Below are positions 8,619-17,049 of a stretch of 38,543 nucleotides of DNA, piece by piece. The notes under the pieces are model-generated. The model was not told the origin of the DNA, made no database searches, and worked only from the letters and a program-made list of their open reading frames with translations. A program made the position numbers and the translations under genes. The stretch is from Pseudomonadota bacterium (GTDB taxonomy: Bacteria > Pseudomonadota > Alphaproteobacteria > Rhodospirillales > Magnetospirillaceae), in assembly GCA_021847015.1 (NCBI GenBank), contig JAJZVW010000029.1, forward strand, positions 1 to 38,543, given 5' to 3'. Positions within the stretch are counted from its first letter, which is position 1. Each line of letters starts with the position of its first letter.

Positions 8619-9758
8619 TTAGGCGGAGGATGCCGACAGCAGCACGTCGCGGAACCGGGCCAGCAGGTCCCGATCCAGATGGTTGCCCATGCCGGCGGTC
8701 ATGATCCCGAGGGCCTCCTCTGGCGGCATCGGCGGCTTATAGACCCGGCGATCCGTCAACGCGCTGAACACGTCGACGATGGACGCCATGCGGGCCAGCT
8801 CGTTGAGCTGCGATCCTTTCAGCCCGCAGGGATAGCCCGTCCCATCAAGTTTCTCGTGATGCTGGCCGGCAATGGTCATGACGCCTTTCGGCAGATCCGG
8901 GCATCCATCCAGGACGTCCAGGGTGCGGATCACATGAGAGCGCATGATCTCCAGTTCCTCCGGCTCCAGCTTGCCCGGCTTGTTCAGGACCTCGTGGGCG
9001 ATCTGCATCTTGCCGAGGTCGTGCAACAGCCCGCCGGTGGCCAGCACCATGAGGTCGCCGTCCTTGAGCCCGATGGCGTGGCCGAACACGGACAGAAACG
9101 TGGCCACCCTCATGGAATGGACATAAGAGTAATTGTCGTGATCCCGGACCCCGGCGAGCATCGATTTGTATGTCGATGTCTGGACGACGGCAAGAAGCGG
9201 CTCGCAGGCGCGCTTGACGTCCCCGTAGGAAATCGGCTCGTCTTTGTCGATGACGTCGGATATGCCGTTGTAGAGATCGACGGTCTTTCTCAAGCATTCC
9301 CGGGATTCCGGCGCCAACCTCTCCCACTTGGCCTCGGTGGACTTGTTGACGAGCCGCGAGACCGACCGGATCAACGCGCTGCGCCGGTACGGCCTGATCA
9401 GGAAGGCGTCCGCGCCCATCTGCCGCACGTCGTGGGCAAGGGTGACCCTGTCGTTTCTCGTGGTGTAGATGATCGGGACGCCCGCGAGAGCCGGCATCTT
9501 GCGCAGCCGCTCGATAACTCGCGCCCCCCCATAGGGCGGCGCGGTCTCATCGACCAGGATGACGCAGGGGGGCATGCGGATCAGTTCGGAAACCGCCAGG
9601 TCACCGTCTTCGAAGGCCGCGACGCGGTAGAACGAGGTCAGTGCCGTCCCGACCTGTTCGCGGTGGCTGGCGCTCCCATCGATGGCCGCCACGACCACCT
9701 TGCGCGACTCCTTGCGCTCGTAGGCCGCCAAACCGGCCGTCACCGATTCCTCCGCCAT
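8619..9758 (-). CDS. Receiver-HD-GYP protein, probable c-di-GMP phosphodiesterase
   Basis: The 379-residue protein has an N-terminal receiver-like domain (about residues 20-135) and a C-terminal HD-GYP domain (about 200-370). The receiver keeps an Asp at the phosphorylation site (CVILVDET), but the usual Lys of the KPF motif is Arg (LIRPYRRS). The HD-GYP domain has GGLLHDLGK, the following H/K residues, and HHEKLDGTGYP, so the metal- and ligand-binding set appears intact. These enzymes hydrolyse c-di-GMP to pGpG or GMP in the cytosol. With the EPS operon downstream and a second c-di-GMP protein at 20541, a role in switching EPS or motility is plausible. No partner kinase gene is adjacent. Confidence 0.9.
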   Translation of the reverse strand: MAEESVTAGLAAYERKESRKVVVAAIDGSASHREQVGTALTSFYRVAAFEDGDLAVSELIRMPPCVILVDETAPPYGGARVIERLRKMPALAGVPIIYTTRNDRVTLAHDVRQMGADAFLIRPYRRSALIRSVSRLVNKSTEAKWERLAPESRECLRKTVDLYNGISDVIDKDEPISYGDVKRACEPLLAVVQTSTYKSMLAGVRDHDNYSYVHSMRVATFLSVFGHAIGLKDGDLMVLATGGLLHDLGKMQIAHEVLNKPGKLEPEELEIMRSHVIRTLDVLDGCPDLPKGVMTIAGQHHEKLDGTGYPCGLKGSQLNELARMASIVDVFSALTDRRVYKPPMPPEEALGIMTAGMGNHLDRDLLARFRDVLLSASSA

Positions 9759-10125
9759 CAGGAGAGCCTCCCGATACCTTTCTTGGCGACCCTCGGCATC
9801 GTTCCCGTGACGGCGGCGACATGGCTATCGCCGTCAGGGGATAGTTGCGCGGTCCCATCCAACGGCCCGGTGCCCAACCGGAACATGCCCCTCCGGTCCC
9901 GTCATCCCCCGGCGGGATCAGGCCGCCGCGCGACAAATGATATCACAGGTGAATTCCCGCTCATCAACCCGATTTCTCGCGATGATAGAGCCGCTCCAAC
10001 CGTCTCTCTCGGCCATGGAGGCGCCGATGACGTCCGCGGACGCATGGCCCAGCGAGCGGCGCGAAGGATCGTCCAGGCGCCGTCGGCCGGACGATCCCTT
10101 CGTTCGCTTGCGCGCGGCGTCCCGC
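9759..10125. other. Gene-free spacer between HD-GYP and HlyD genes
   Basis: These 367 bases lie between the start of the HD-GYP gene and the end of the HlyD gene, both on the minus strand. Open frames here are GC-bias shadows without Shine-Dalgarno sites or recognisable motifs. The segment should contain the HD-GYP promoter and the end of the secretion operon. The only structure I see is the stem-loop at 10061-10102. Confidence 0.5.
10061..10102 (-). terminator. Stem-loop after the type I secretion operon
   Basis: GCGAAGGATCGTCC (10061-10074) pairs with GGACGATCCCTTCG (10089-10102) with one irregularity and a 14-base loop. It begins about 24 bases after the HlyD stop codon, reading on the minus strand. 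There is no following U-run, so it may be an mRNA-stabilising or REP-like structure rather than an intrinsic terminator. Confidence 0.4.
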
Positions 10126-11475
10126 TCACCGCTCCTTGAAGGCGCGGGCGAAGCTGTCGCCGAGCGGCTTCAGCAGGTACTCCAGCGGTGTCCGCTCGCC
10201 GCCCTCCAGCATCACCTCGACCGGCATGCCGGCCTTGAGCGCGCCGGGCAGGCGGGCCACCTGGTCGCGGGGGACCTCGACCCGGGCGGTGTAGTAGCCC
10301 TGGCGGGAGCCCTGGTCGGTGAAGCGGTCGGCCGAAACCATCGTCACCGCGCCGCCGATCTCGGGCGTGGTCCGCGCCCCGAAGGCGGTGAAGCGCAGCC
10401 GGGCCGGCTGGCCGTCGCGGACGCGGTCGATGTCGCGCGGATTGACCTGGGCCTCGACCACCAGCCGGTCGGCGGCGGGGACGATGTCGGCCACCTCGCC
10501 GCCCGGGGGCACCACCGCACCCGGACCGGCCACCTTGAGGCTCTGGACGATTCCCGCCACCGGAGCCACCACCCGCAGGCGCTCCACCGCGTCGCGGGCG
10601 GCGGCCAGCTTCTGGCCGATGTCGTTGAGGTCGTTCTCGATCTTGGCGAGGTCGGCCACCACCTCCTCGCGGAACTTCTGGGTGGTCTGGATGACCTGGA
10701 GCTTGGCTTCGCCGATCTCCTTGTCCACCTGGGTGGTGCCGGCCTGGTCCGAATACATCTCGCCCTGGAGGCGGGCGAGTTCCCGTTCGTTGGCGCGCAG
10801 CCGGTTCTTGGGATAGAACCCCTCGGCTTCGAGCTGGCGCAGGCCCACCAGTTCGTCTTGCAGCAGCGAGGCCTGCTTGCGGTTGGCATCCTTCAGCTTG
10901 TCGCGCCCGTCGCGCTGGGCCTGGAGCTGGGCGATCCGCGATTCCAGGATGCTCAACTGGCCGTTCAGGGATTTGCGGCGCTCGTCGAAGCGGTCGGTCT
11001 CGCGGGTGATCGCCTCGATCACCTTGGGATCGTCGCCGCGGTCGGTCAGGGCGGCGGGAAAGTCGATGGCGGACAGCCCGTCCCGTTCGGCGATCAGGCG
11101 GGCCTGCTCGGCCAGCTTGGCGTCCCTTTGGCTCGACAGCACCGCCAGTTGCGCCTCGGCGCCGGCGTCCTGCAACCGCACCAGCACCGCGCCCGCCGCC
11201 ACCGTGTCGCCTTCCTTGACCATCAGGCGGGCGACGATGCCGCCCTCGCGGTGCTGGACCAGCTTGCGCTTGGACTCGACGGTGACCATCCCCTGGGCCA
11301 CCACGGCACTGTCCAGCGGCGCGGTCGCGGCCCACAGGCCGAACCCGCCCAGGGCGATCCCGATCACCGCCATGCCCACCCGGACCGGCGTGCGGAAATC
11401 GGCGGGGGGCCTCGGAATCGCGCCGTGGGCGGCGGCCGGGTCCGGCATGGTGAGGCTCGTGGAGTGATTGCTCAT
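10126..11475 (-). CDS. Type I secretion periplasmic adaptor (HlyD/PrtE family)
   Basis: The 449-residue membrane-fusion protein has one N-terminal membrane segment (about residues 31-50). The first lipoyl half follows (HREGGIVARLMVKEGDTV, about 74-91), then a long alpha-helical hairpin. The second lipoyl half (VAPVAGIVQSLKVAGPGAVV) and a beta-barrel region end in the family-typical LKAGMPVEVMLEGGERT. It links the inner-membrane ABC exporter to an outer-membrane TolC-type channel. It begins three bases after the ABC transporter stop codon, so the two genes are almost certainly co-transcribed and translationally linked. Length is normal for the family. Confidence 0.93.
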   Translation of the reverse strand: MSNHSTSLTMPDPAAAHGAIPRPPADFRTPVRVGMAVIGIALGGFGLWAATAPLDSAVVAQGMVTVESKRKLVQHREGGIVARLMVKEGDTVAAGAVLVRLQDAGAEAQLAVLSSQRDAKLAEQARLIAERDGLSAIDFPAALTDRGDDPKVIEAITRETDRFDERRKSLNGQLSILESRIAQLQAQRDGRDKLKDANRKQASLLQDELVGLRQLEAEGFYPKNRLRANERELARLQGEMYSDQAGTTQVDKEIGEAKLQVIQTTQKFREEVVADLAKIENDLNDIGQKLAAARDAVERLRVVAPVAGIVQSLKVAGPGAVVPPGGEVADIVPAADRLVVEAQVNPRDIDRVRDGQPARLRFTAFGARTTPEIGGAVTMVSADRFTDQGSRQGYYTARVEVPRDQVARLPGALKAGMPVEVMLEGGERTPLEYLLKPLGDSFARAFKER

Positions 11476-11478
11476 GGT

Positions 11479-13239
11479 TTACCTCTGGGCCTGGCTGCGG
11501 GAGGATTCGGCGTGGGAGACGGCCTTGGCCGGCGTCTGGTTGGACACCACCTGGGGCTTGGCCAGCAGGGACAGCACCTCGTCGCGGCTGCCGAACAGCT
11601 CGGCCTCGCCGCCGTTGAGGACCAGGATCTTGTCCACGCAGGCCAGGATCGACAGGCGGTGGGTTACCACCACCGTGGTCGCCTTGCGGGCCTTCAGGTT
11701 CACCACCGCCTCCACCAGGGCCTGCTCGCCCGCGGTGTCGAGGTTGGAGTTGGGCTCGTCCAGCACCACGAAGGCGGGGTCGCCGTAGAGCGCGCGGGCG
11801 AGGGCGATGCGCTGGCGCTGGCCGCCCGAAAGCTTGCTGCCGCCTTCGCCGATGCGGGTGTCGTAGCCGTCGGCGAGGCCGAGCACGATCTCGTGGACAC
11901 CGGCCTTGCCGGCCGCCTCCACCACCTTCTCGGGCTCGATCTCGCCGAAGCGGGCGATGTTTTCCGCCACCGTGCCGTCGAACAGTTCGACGTCCTGGGG
12001 CAGGTATCCCAGCGCGGGACCCACATCCTCGCGGTCCCAGGCCGCGAGGTCGGCGCCGTCGAGGCGCACGCCGCCCGAAGCGATGGGCCATACGCCCATC
12101 AGCGCCCGCGACAGGGTGGACTTGCCGGCCGCCGAGGGACCGACCACGCCCAGCACCTCGCCGGCCCGCAAGGCGAAGGAAACCCCCTTCAGCACCGGCC
12201 TGCGGCTGCCGGGCGGCGCCACCACCACCTTGTCCACCGACACCTCGCCCTTGGGACGCGGCAGGCGCATCTTGGCGGAGCCGTCGCCGGCCTCGGCCAG
12301 CAGGCCGTCCAGCCGGCCGTAGGCGGCGCGGGCGTTGACGAAGCCTTTCCAATGGCCGACCAGCAATTCGATGGGCGCCAGCGCGCGGCCCATGATGATC
12401 GACCCGGCGATGATGGCGCCGCCGGTGACCTGATCGTCGATCGCCAGCCAGGCGCCCAGGCCGAGGATGGCGCTTTGCAGGAACATGCGGACGAATTTCG
12501 ACAGCGCCAGCAGCATGCCGGCACGGTCGGACGCCACCGATTGCAGGCCGAGTCCGACCTCGTGCCGCGCCAGCCAGCGCCGCGCGATGCCGGGCATCAT
12601 GCCCATGGCGTGCAGCACCTCGGCGTTGCGCAGCGAGGTTTCGGCGAACAGGCCCGCGGACATCATGGCCGCCGAGGCGTCCTTGAGGGCTTTGCGGGTG
12701 ACCATCTCGTTGGCGGCCGCCAGCGAAAAGATGATGATCCCGCCCAGCAGCGTCACCGCGCCGATCAGCGGATGCAGGACGAACGCCAGGACGATGAACA
12801 GCGGCGCCCAGGGGGCGTCGCAGAACACCAGCAGGCCCGGACCGGTGGCGAAGTCGCGCACGGTGTCGAGATCGCGCAGGACCTGGCCGTGGCCGGAGCC
12901 GGGCCGTTTCACCGACGCCTCGAACACGCCGGCGAAGGCGCGCTTGGCCAGAAGGCCGTCGAGATGCGCCCCGGCGCGTACCAGGACCCGCGACCGGACC
13001 GCCTCCATCAGGCCGAGGACGCCCAGCAGGAATGCCGCCAGCAGGGTCAGCATCAGCAGCGTCGAGCCGCTGCGGCTGGCCAGCACGCGGTCGTAGACCT
13101 GGAGCATGTAGAGGGGCGACACCAGCAGCAGCAGGTTGCCGACGAAACTGAACGCCGCCGTCGCGGCGATGGCGTCCCGGCAGGTGGCGAGCGCCTGCCG
13201 GATGGGGCTGGACTTGGGCTGTGGACGAGCGATGTGCAT
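11479..13239 (-). CDS. Type I secretion ABC transporter (PrtD-like permease/ATPase)
   Basis: This 586-residue half-transporter has an N-terminal membrane domain with about six segments (residues ~20-310) and a C-terminal ATPase. The ATPase has Walker A GPSAAGKST, signature LSGGQRQRIALARAL, Walker B FVVLDEPNSNLD and H-loop VVVTHR. It lacks the extra N-terminal C39 peptidase-like domain of HlyB/LapB exporters. This places it with PrtD/RsaD types, which export proteases, lipases or S-layer proteins carrying C-terminal signals. No such substrate and no TolC gene lie in the window. GAAGGA lies about 12 bases upstream of the ATG. The 515-base AT-richer spacer upstream probably holds its promoter. 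Confidence 0.94.
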   Translation of the reverse strand: MHIARPQPKSSPIRQALATCRDAIAATAAFSFVGNLLLLVSPLYMLQVYDRVLASRSGSTLLMLTLLAAFLLGVLGLMEAVRSRVLVRAGAHLDGLLAKRAFAGVFEASVKRPGSGHGQVLRDLDTVRDFATGPGLLVFCDAPWAPLFIVLAFVLHPLIGAVTLLGGIIIFSLAAANEMVTRKALKDASAAMMSAGLFAETSLRNAEVLHAMGMMPGIARRWLARHEVGLGLQSVASDRAGMLLALSKFVRMFLQSAILGLGAWLAIDDQVTGGAIIAGSIIMGRALAPIELLVGHWKGFVNARAAYGRLDGLLAEAGDGSAKMRLPRPKGEVSVDKVVVAPPGSRRPVLKGVSFALRAGEVLGVVGPSAAGKSTLSRALMGVWPIASGGVRLDGADLAAWDREDVGPALGYLPQDVELFDGTVAENIARFGEIEPEKVVEAAGKAGVHEIVLGLADGYDTRIGEGGSKLSGGQRQRIALARALYGDPAFVVLDEPNSNLDTAGEQALVEAVVNLKARKATTVVVTHRLSILACVDKILVLNGGEAELFGSRDEVLSLLAKPQVVSNQTPAKAVSHAESSRSQAQR

Positions 13240-13570
13240 CGGCCGACCGTTCCTTCTTCCGCGGGATTGCGTGGGGTGGAACGGAGGCTGGGGCCACGCC
13301 GCTTAATGAAAGGTTACCCCGATGGCGGCATGCTCCGGAACTCTAAAGAAATAGTTTCGCATAAGGTGGTAGTCACAGGACGTTTTCACGCCCCGTACCG
13401 TACACTATGAATTGGCGTTCGCATTGATATTTCAGCGGTGTGCAATTCGACCGGCTCACTATTGTGGTATGCGCACACGCGATTTTTCGATGAAACCTTG
13501 GGTTAAAAAATCTTTCGGAGAGGTTTCCGTCGGGCCCATTTCAGCGCGAGGCCCATGATGGGTTCCCCCT
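13240..13570. other. AT-richer leader region of the secretion operon
   Basis: This is the gene-free stretch upstream of the ABC transporter, read on the minus strand. Roughly 13320-13520 is distinctly richer in A/T than its surroundings, as expected for a promoter region. I could not find a convincing -35/-10 pair. No open frame here looks genuine. Confidence 0.4.
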
Positions 13571-13716
13571 GTCATCCTTCGCGTGAAAGGTTCCTCGTCG
13601 CTGGCGCTCCGTCGGAACGACAAGGAAAGGCTGTCATCCTGACCGGGCGCCAGCGAGCGGAGGGACCTTTCACACGAAGATGCGCGACCGATCCTTCGCC
13701 CGCGGCTCGGGACGAC
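13571..13716. repeat. Two diverged REP-like units
   Basis: Unit one is about 13571-13621 (GTCATCCTTCGCGTGAAAGG ... GTCGGAACGAC) and unit two about 13633-13716 (GTCATCCTGACCGGGCG ... CTCGGGACGAC). Both are related to the interior of the MITE-like elements but lack their terminal repeats. They lie downstream of the PIG-L gene and may act as 3'-end structures for that operon. Confidence 0.65.
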
Positions 13717-13754
13717 ATGACCGTCGGGGCGGCACATTGAGAATGGCGGCCGCC

Positions 13755-14408
13755 TCACACCACCATCTTGCGCACGTGAAAGGCTTCGGCGTAGCCGCTT
13801 TCGGCGTTGCACTCCACCCCCCTCAGGCGCATCAGCCCAAGGAAGGTGCGTTCGTCGAACCACGGGCGCCGGCGCTGGCTGGGGAAGCAGCGCAGCAGGC
13901 TGGCGACCTTGGATTCGGCCTGGGCCGCGCTCAAGGGGACGTAGAGGTTGGGCTGGCCGAGGTCGCCGTCGAATTTGGGGATCTCGTATTCCAGCACGAG
14001 ATGGTCGCGGAAGGTGTTCCACGTCAGTTCGGCCATCACCCGGTGGTCCTGGTGCCCGTCCTGGCGGGCGTGGGTCAAGATGGCACAGGGGTCGAACTCG
14101 CCCTTGAGGCGTTCGAACTCCTCCTTCACCCCGCCCCATTCCTGGGGCAGGAAGCTTTCGCGGAAGTCGTGGAGTTCGACCTGGCGGGCGCCGGCGCGGG
14201 CCAGGAAGGCGTCGGCCGCCTGCCGGCCCTCCTCGCGCCGCCCGGCCGAGCCGGTCATGGCGACCCACCGGACCTCGGTCCCGGGAAAGAGGTCCAGCAG
14301 GCGGAGCACGGTCCCGCCGCAGCCGATCTCGATGTCGTCGCAATGGGCGCCCAGGCACAGCAGGCGGAACGGCCGGGCCCGGGCGGCGTCGAAGATCATG
14401 GGCAGCAT
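13755..14408 (-). CDS. PIG-L / LmbE family N-deacetylase
   Basis: The 217-residue protein has the zinc-binding LGAHCDDIEIGCGG motif at about residues 19-32. The usual AHPDD appears here as AHCDD. The downstream motif THARQDGHQDHRV supplies the HxxH ligand. Family members remove acetyl groups from N-acetylglucosamine-type sugars or lipids. The AGGAGG Shine-Dalgarno lies eight bases before the ATG and overlaps the end of the upstream SDR gene region, 12 bases away. It is third in an operon after ugd and the decarboxylase-like gene, so the substrate is probably an N-acetylated nucleotide sugar or glycan intermediate; that is inference. Confidence 0.87.
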   Translation of the reverse strand: MLPMIFDAARARPFRLLCLGAHCDDIEIGCGGTVLRLLDLFPGTEVRWVAMTGSAGRREEGRQAADAFLARAGARQVELHDFRESFLPQEWGGVKEEFERLKGEFDPCAILTHARQDGHQDHRVMAELTWNTFRDHLVLEYEIPKFDGDLGQPNLYVPLSAAQAESKVASLLRCFPSQRRRPWFDERTFLGLMRLRGVECNAESGYAEAFHVRKMVV

Positions 14409-14420
14409 GGGACCGCCTCC

Positions 14421-15506
14421 TCACGCGCTGACGGCCTGCCGCCCGGATTCCCGTGCCCGCATTTCCCGGTAGGATTCGAGGCTGCGGGCCAGCCCCTCGC
14501 GCAGCGGCACGCGGGCCTGGAAGCCGGTCAGCCGCACCAGCTTGCCGAGGTCGGGGCAGCGCCGCTGCGGGTTGTCGACCAGAAAGGCGCTGTCGGCGCT
14601 TTGCCGGCATTCCACCGCCAGGGGCGGATCGCCCGCCGACTCGGCCATGGCGCGGGCGGCGTCGGCGATGCTGACCTCGTCGCCGTTGCCGACGTTGAAC
14701 GCCTCGCCGTCGGCCTCGGGCATCATCAGCAGCATCAGGCAGGCTTCGACGAAATCGGCGACGTAGCAGAACGACCGCGTGGCCCTGCCGTCCGAGTACA
14801 GGACCAGCGGCCCGCCCGCCAGGGCGGCGCGCAGCAGGTCGGGAATGATGCGGCCGTCGTCCAGCCTTTGGCCGGGGCCGTAGACGTTGAACGGCCGCAC
14901 CACCTTCACCGGCGTGCGGTGGAGCCGGTAATAGGTCGCGCACAGGGTCTCGGCCAGGCGCTTGCTCTCGTCATAGCAGGCGCGCGGCCCGGTGAAGGAG
15001 ACGTTGCCGTTATAGGATTCGGGGGTCGGGACGATGGCCGGATCGCCATAGACCTCGCTCGACGAGAAGGCCAGCATGCCCTTCGCCCCCTTGCGCGCCA
15101 GTTCCAGCATATTCCAGGTGCCCTGGACATTGGCGGCGATCACGCTCAAGGGGTTGGCCCGGTAGACGATGGGCGACGCGATGCTGGCCAGGTGGATGAT
15201 CCAATCGGGGACGACGTCGCCCGCCATGGGCCGGGAGACGTCGCCGTCGACGCGGGTCACCCACGCCTCGCCGTCGAGGTGGGCGAGGCGCCGGGCCGGC
15301 CCGACCATGAAATTGTCCACCGCGACCACCCGCACCGGCCGGTCGGGGTGGCGTTCGTTGAAGGCCGCAAGCACGTCGAGGAAGAAGCCGCCGAGGAAAC
15401 CGGCCGCGCCGGTCATCATCAGCGTCGAGCCGGACAGGGGGTCGAGAAGCCTGCCCAGATTGGCGACCACGCCACGGGCGTCGGTTCGGATGATGTCGGT
15501 GATCAT
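14421..15506 (-). CDS. NAD-dependent sugar epimerase/dehydratase, UDP-glucuronate decarboxylase-like
   Basis: This is a 361-residue extended SDR. It shows the NAD-binding TGAAGFLG motif at about residues 32-39, the HLASIASP strand, the active-site Ser in FSSSEVYGDP, and the YxxxK pair in CYDESKRLAE. The later RPFNVYGPGQ and ATRSFCYVADFV are also typical. The SSSEVYGDP / CYDESKR combination is closest to UDP-glucuronate decarboxylases (UDP-xylose synthases). Its ATG overlaps the stop of the UDP-glucose dehydrogenase gene by four bases (ATGA), and that enzyme makes UDP-glucuronate. The sequence pair Ugd then decarboxylase is therefore a coherent UDP-xylose route. Another 4,6-dehydratase or epimerase activity cannot be excluded. 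Confidence 0.83.
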   Translation of the reverse strand: MITDIIRTDARGVVANLGRLLDPLSGSTLMMTGAAGFLGGFFLDVLAAFNERHPDRPVRVVAVDNFMVGPARRLAHLDGEAWVTRVDGDVSRPMAGDVVPDWIIHLASIASPIVYRANPLSVIAANVQGTWNMLELARKGAKGMLAFSSSEVYGDPAIVPTPESYNGNVSFTGPRACYDESKRLAETLCATYYRLHRTPVKVVRPFNVYGPGQRLDDGRIIPDLLRAALAGGPLVLYSDGRATRSFCYVADFVEACLMLLMMPEADGEAFNVGNGDEVSIADAARAMAESAGDPPLAVECRQSADSAFLVDNPQRRCPDLGKLVRLTGFQARVPLREGLARSLESYREMRARESGRQAVSA

Positions 15507-16891
15507 CGGGTCTGCTCCGCCTTTAGGTTGCCGATACCGTCAGGGCCGCCGGGATGGCGGCCGACGCCGATCAGGTCGAATGCCCCGGACGGGGCCGTTC
15601 CCGCGAAAACATTGCGGCCGTCCAGCACCAGCGGCCGGCGCATGAGTCCGGCCAGACGGGGCCAGTCCCAGGACCGGTATTCGGGCCACGCCGTGGCGAC
15701 CACCGCGGCATCGGCGCCGCCAAGCGCCTCCTCCGGCGTATCGGCTACCGGGGCGGCCCCGAGCAGATCCTTGGCCCGCTGCCGGACCACGGCCAGGCAA
15801 TCGTGGGCGACCGCCGCCGCTCCCCGCTCCGCCAGCCGCCGCGCCAGGGCCACGCCCGGCGAGGCGCGCAGGTCGTCGGTGTCGGGCTTGAAGGCCAGAC
15901 CCAGCACCGCCACGCGCTTGCCCGCCAGGCCCTCCAGCACGGTCGAGAGCAGGTCCAGCACCCGGTCGGGCCGCGCCGCGTTGATGTCGAGCACGGCGTC
16001 GATCAGCGCGGTCTCGGCGCCGACGCGCCGTCCGTAGGCGGACAGGGCGGCGAGGTCCTTGGGGAAGCAACTGCCCCCGAACCCCACACCGCCCATCAGG
16101 AAGCGGATCGCGGCCGCGCGTCCCCTGCCCTCGCCGTCGAGCATGCGGTCCAGATGCACGCCGCGCATCACCCGGGCGTGGTCGCAGCCCGGCGTCGCCT
16201 CGCAGAGCGAGGCGATCTGGTTGGCGAAGCTGATCAGGGTGGCTTGCAGGGCGTTGGCGGCGTACTTGGTCATTTCCGCCTCGCGCACGCTCATGGTCAC
16301 CAGCGGCGCGTCGAAGGGCCGGTACAATTCGCTCATCACCGCCACCGACGCGGCGTCCCAGGCGCCGACGACGATGCGATCGGCGTCGCGGAAATCCCGC
16401 ACCGCCGAACCCTGGCTCAGAAACTCGGGATTCATCGCCAGCCCGAAGCCCGCGCCCGCCGCCATCCCCGAACTCTCTTCCAGCAGCGCGCGCACGAGGG
16501 TGTCGGTCGTGCCCGGCGTGACGGTGCTCTTCACCGCGATAACCGGGAAATCCTGGCGCCCGGCGATGGCGGCGCCGATGGCCGCAGCCGCCCGCCGCAC
16601 CGCCGACAGATCGATGCCGTCCGCGCCCGACGGCGTGCCGACGCAGACCAGGGTCACCCGGGCGGTGCGAACCGCGCCCGCCAGATCGGTGGTGGCGGCC
16701 AGCCGGCCGAGGCCGAGACCGTGGCGCAGCAGGCCGGACAGGCCGTCTTCATGGATGGGACTGTCGCCACGGGCGACGGCGGCGACGCGGTCGGGATCGG
16801 CGTCGACGCACACCACCTGATGGCCGGCGCCCGCGAGACAGGCGCCGGTGACAAGGCCCACATAGCCGGTGCCGACGATGGCGACGCGCAT
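15503..16891 (-). CDS. ugd: UDP-glucose 6-dehydrogenase
   Basis: The 462-residue enzyme oxidises UDP-glucose to UDP-glucuronate using NAD. Residues 1-20 form the Rossmann motif (VAIVGTGYVGLVTG). The middle has the TVTPGTTD and MNPEFLSQGSAV segments, and the catalytic cysteine is Cys275 in GFGGSCFPKD. The C-terminal domain begins with the family VLGLAFKPDTDDLR motif. It is slightly longer than the common ~434-residue form because of a C-terminal tail. The downstream gene starts within its stop codon, implying coupled translation. A 158-base divergent intergenic region separates it from the methyltransferase gene. GDP-mannose dehydrogenase is possible but the motifs favour Ugd. Confidence 0.93.
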   Translation of the reverse strand: MRVAIVGTGYVGLVTGACLAGAGHQVVCVDADPDRVAAVARGDSPIHEDGLSGLLRHGLGLGRLAATTDLAGAVRTARVTLVCVGTPSGADGIDLSAVRRAAAAIGAAIAGRQDFPVIAVKSTVTPGTTDTLVRALLEESSGMAAGAGFGLAMNPEFLSQGSAVRDFRDADRIVVGAWDAASVAVMSELYRPFDAPLVTMSVREAEMTKYAANALQATLISFANQIASLCEATPGCDHARVMRGVHLDRMLDGEGRGRAAAIRFLMGGVGFGGSCFPKDLAALSAYGRRVGAETALIDAVLDINAARPDRVLDLLSTVLEGLAGKRVAVLGLAFKPDTDDLRASPGVALARRLAERGAAAVAHDCLAVVRQRAKDLLGAAPVADTPEEALGGADAAVVATAWPEYRSWDWPRLAGLMRRPLVLDGRNVFAGTAPSGAFDLIGVGRHPGGPDGIGNLKAEQTR

Positions 16892-17049
16892 GCTGCCTCC
16901 TTGCCGATGGGACAGGGCTGCAAATTGGCAGCCTTCCTCGCGGAGAGAAATCGATCAGGGGGATAACACCATCGACTTTCCGGAGAAGGCCGCGTCCTTC
17001 CGGGGCATCGCCGCTTGGCCGGTTCCGGAAAGCCGGCTCCCTGGACTAA

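Noticed and set aside
9937-13410. Very long plus-strand open frame opposite the type I secretion genes
   Set aside because: It is antisense to two clearly recognised genes and has no domain motifs, only His/Gln/Gly/Arg-rich sequence typical of GC-biased shadow frames.
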